Positions 5,463 to 6,509 of a stretch of 6,509 nucleotides of DNA are shown in pieces (the first letter of the stretch is position 1; each line of letters starts with the position of its first letter). The stretch is from Clostridiales bacterium (lineage in GTDB: Bacteria; Bacillota; Clostridia; Saccharofermentanales; Saccharofermentanaceae): contig DNAE01000118.1 of the NCBI GenBank assembly GCA_003543635.1, positions 1 to 6,509 on the forward strand. The letters are read 5' to 3'. The position numbers and the translations under genes were made by a program. The notes below the pieces were generated by a model. The model was not told the DNA's origin, did no database searches, and saw nothing but the letters and a program-made list of their open reading frames with translations.

Positions 5463-6199
5463 CGTGCCGGCGGGGATAATTGATTACCGCCTAAAAACTT
5501 TTTTCTGAAAAATCCGGGGAGTGAATAAAGAAGATATTCTATGAGAAGGATGACAGTAACCATAACGACAAGACCCGGCACATAGTACTTCTTGCCTGCG
5601 ATATTGTAGGTGAGTTCCAGGGGAGAACCTTCCACGGGGAATCTGAGGAAGAGGTAGTTCTCATGGTATTTGTTGTCGAACCAAAGAAGGGGAGGCACCA
5701 AAGGTACCAGGAACAGATAGGGATACCAGAAGTGGCGGAAGGAGACCGTGGCCCTTCCCGTTCTGAGACATATGATGGGGAAGAGGACCAGTACCATGTG
5801 GGTGAAGAAACACATGAGTCCCAGCCAGTTCCAGAAGGGGCGGTAGTTCCAGTCAGGGAACAGGATTGCCCCCACGGCTCCGGGCATTATCAGGACAACG
5901 GAGATCTCTGAGAAGAATCCTTGAACCTTCCCCTTGGCAAAGGATGCCAGGAGGTTGACGAATATACCCAGATTGCAAAGCTGGAGGGGCAGGAAATCAA
6001 TGAGATGCCCTCCCTCCAAAACGAGCACATACTCTTGCACCGCTTCGCAGACCAGAAGGATACATGCCAGGACACGAAGCAGGATGGTGACGGAACGATC
6101 CGATGCTTTGCGTATATTTACGCCGACCGTGACCAGCACAAGGATGATCGCTGCCAGCATAAAAAGATGCTCCGTACAGAAATGTTCGTAGTAGTTCAT
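5444..6199 (-). CDS. TIGR02206/YwaF-type integral membrane protein
   Basis: This 251-residue multi-pass membrane protein has about six or seven hydrophobic segments, near residues 11-28, 38-60, 70-87, 99-114, 124-144, 158-174 and 207-227. It matches my recollection of the TIGR02206 family (B. subtilis YwaF): the short N-terminus MNYYEHFCTEHLFML, DFLPLQLCNLGIF at 68-80, MPGAVGAILFPDW at 105-117, FFTHMVLV at 131-138 and NYLFLRFP at 181-188. The reading frame is open further upstream to 6310, but those residues overlap the divergent gene and do not look like the family; ATG 6199 gives the expected start. No Shine-Dalgarno site precedes it, and a perfect TATAAT lies six bases upstream, so the mRNA may be leaderless. 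The basic C-terminal tail is partly encoded by one terminator arm. I recall that the family is grouped with eukaryotic TMEM164, an acyltransferase; whether this protein is an enzyme is unknown. Confidence 0.85.
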   Translation of the reverse strand: MNYYEHFCTEHLFMLAAIILVLVTVGVNIRKASDRSVTILLRVLACILLVCEAVQEYVLVLEGGHLIDFLPLQLCNLGIFVNLLASFAKGKVQGFFSEISVVLIMPGAVGAILFPDWNYRPFWNWLGLMCFFTHMVLVLFPIICLRTGRATVSFRHFWYPYLFLVPLVPPLLWFDNKYHENYLFLRFPVEGSPLELTYNIAGKKYYVPGLVVMVTVILLIEYLLYSLPGFFRKKFLGGNQLSPPARKNPGR

Positions 6200-6205
6200 A
6201 AAATG

Positions 6206-6211
6206 ATTATA
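6206..6211 (-). promoter_or_regulatory. -10 element of the YwaF-like gene
   Basis: TATAAT on the minus strand ends six bases before the ATG at 6199-6197, which would put the transcription start at or next to the start codon. No good -35 is visible at 16-18 bases (TCTATC at 17), so this promoter needs testing. Confidence 0.4.
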
Positions 6212-6227
6212 ACAAATCGGAAACCTG

Positions 6228-6236
6228 TGATAGAAT
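6228..6236 (+). promoter_or_regulatory. Extended -10 promoter of the secreted-protein gene
   Basis: TGATAGAAT combines the TGn extension with a -10 hexamer matching 5 of 6 bases, which can offset the poor -35 (TATAAC at 6208-6213, 17 bases upstream). Transcription would start near 6243, giving a leader of about 25 bases that includes the GGGAG ribosome site. Confidence 0.5.
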
Positions 6237-6254
6237 CTAAATGATTTTTGATAA

Positions 6255-6259
6255 GGGAG
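6255..6259 (+). promoter_or_regulatory. Ribosome binding site of the secreted-protein gene
   Basis: GGGAG, within AAGGGAG, lies eight bases before ATG 6268 and supports that start codon. Confidence 0.7.
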
Positions 6260-6267
6260 ACTAAGGT

Positions 6268-6509
6268 ATGAAGAGTAAAAAGCAGTTGTCGGTCCTGTTG
6301 ATATGTTCAATGATGTTGTCCGTTTTCGCCGGGAATGTATTCGCTGATGAGACGTATGAAAGCAACCCGGATGAGGGAACGGCGATCGAAGAAACGGAAG
6401 CGACTGAGGTGATCGAGACCTCAGAGGAACCCGAAGTCACAGAGACTGAAGTCACTGAGAGTGAAGTCTTCGGGGAGAGCCGGATATCCGAGGAAACCTT
6501 CCTCAGTGA
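6268..6509 (+). CDS. Secreted protein with acidic Thr/Glu-rich N-terminal region (cut by window edge)
   Basis: The first 80 residues are open to the end of the window, with no stop in frame. The N-terminus is a typical Sec signal peptide: basic MKSKKQ, a hydrophobic core LSVLLICSMMLSVFAGNVF and a likely signal-peptidase I site after VFA at residue 26 (VFA before DE). Cys13 sits inside the hydrophobic core and lacks a proper lipobox, so a lipoprotein is less likely. The mature part begins with about 50 residues rich in Glu, Thr, Ser and Val, with a short repeat EVTE(T/S). Such acidic linkers commonly precede wall-binding, adhesin or enzyme domains in secreted proteins of gut Clostridia. The functional domain lies outside the window, so no activity can be assigned. 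It has its own extended -10 promoter and ribosome site and is divergent from the YwaF-like gene. Confidence 0.8.
   Translation, partial: MKSKKQLSVLLICSMMLSVFAGNVFADETYESNPDEGTAIEETEATEVIETSEEPEVTETEVTESEVFGESRISEETFLS
6433..6468 (+). repeat. 15-bp coding tandem repeat, about 2.4 copies
   Basis: Units GAAGTCACAGAGACT (6433-6447) and GAAGTCACTGAGAGT (6448-6462) match at 13 of 15 positions; a third partial copy, GAAGTC, is at 6463-6468. They encode EVTET, EVTES and EV in the acidic linker of the secreted protein. Such in-frame repeats can expand or contract between strains. Confidence 0.7.

Noticed and set aside
6200..6310. Longer N-terminus of the YwaF-like protein starting at 6310
   Set aside because: The additional 37 residues overlap the divergent gene and its promoter and do not resemble the family; ATG 6199 gives the typical short N-terminus.
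6261..6455. Minus-strand Ser/Val-rich frame opposite the secreted protein
   Set aside because: It is the complement of the Glu/Thr repeat region; the plus frame has a clear signal peptide and ribosome site.

Overview
The window looks like ordinary chromosome from a moderately GC-rich anaerobic Firmicute, most likely class Clostridia and Lachnospiraceae-like. This rests on strong purine-rich Shine-Dalgarno sites, sigma-A-type promoter elements, a clostridial AlaRS with a cysteine-rich insert (residues 182-193), a DUF1015 protein, a TIGR02206/YwaF-type membrane protein, and a secreted protein with an acidic Thr/Glu linker. The genus cannot be fixed from the sequence. I see no mobile element, CRISPR array, tRNA, rRNA or prophage gene, and no gap between genes longer than about 130 bases.

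Layout, left to right. (1) 1-518, minus strand: N-terminal 172 residues of a DUF1015 protein, cut by the window edge. (2) 519-638: divergent control region with a candidate minus-strand promoter and a tandem TTGTAACC repeat. (3) 639-1148, plus: small, Met-rich, all-helical protein with an acidic N-terminal tail, possibly S23-like four-helix bundle; it is followed by a strong terminator at 1181-1210. (4) 1276-2328, plus: HTH-WYL-WCX transcriptional regulator whose promoter region holds a palindrome and a 9-bp repeat. (5) 2392-5070, plus: alaS, complete alanyl-tRNA synthetase with its own short-leader promoter. (6) 5072-5413, plus: HIT/HINT nucleotide-binding protein, one base after alaS. (7) 5431-5462: terminator shared by converging genes. 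(8) 5444-6199, minus: TIGR02206/YwaF-type membrane protein. (9) 6200-6267: compact divergent promoter region. (10) 6268-6509, plus: N-terminus of a secreted protein, cut by the right edge.

How they fit together. alaS and the HIT gene form a tight translational unit. HINT-type enzymes are known to hydrolyse aminoacyl-adenylates, the reaction intermediate of tRNA synthetases, so a housekeeping link is plausible. The WYL regulator may also be read into alaS, because no terminator separates them. The other genes look like independent units. I found no convincing new multi-gene system. The observations most worth checking are the possible four-helix-bundle relationship of the 639-1148 product, its duplicated translation start, the apparently leaderless start of the YwaF-like gene, the operator-like elements at 586-603 and 1234-1256, and the alaS-HIT pairing.
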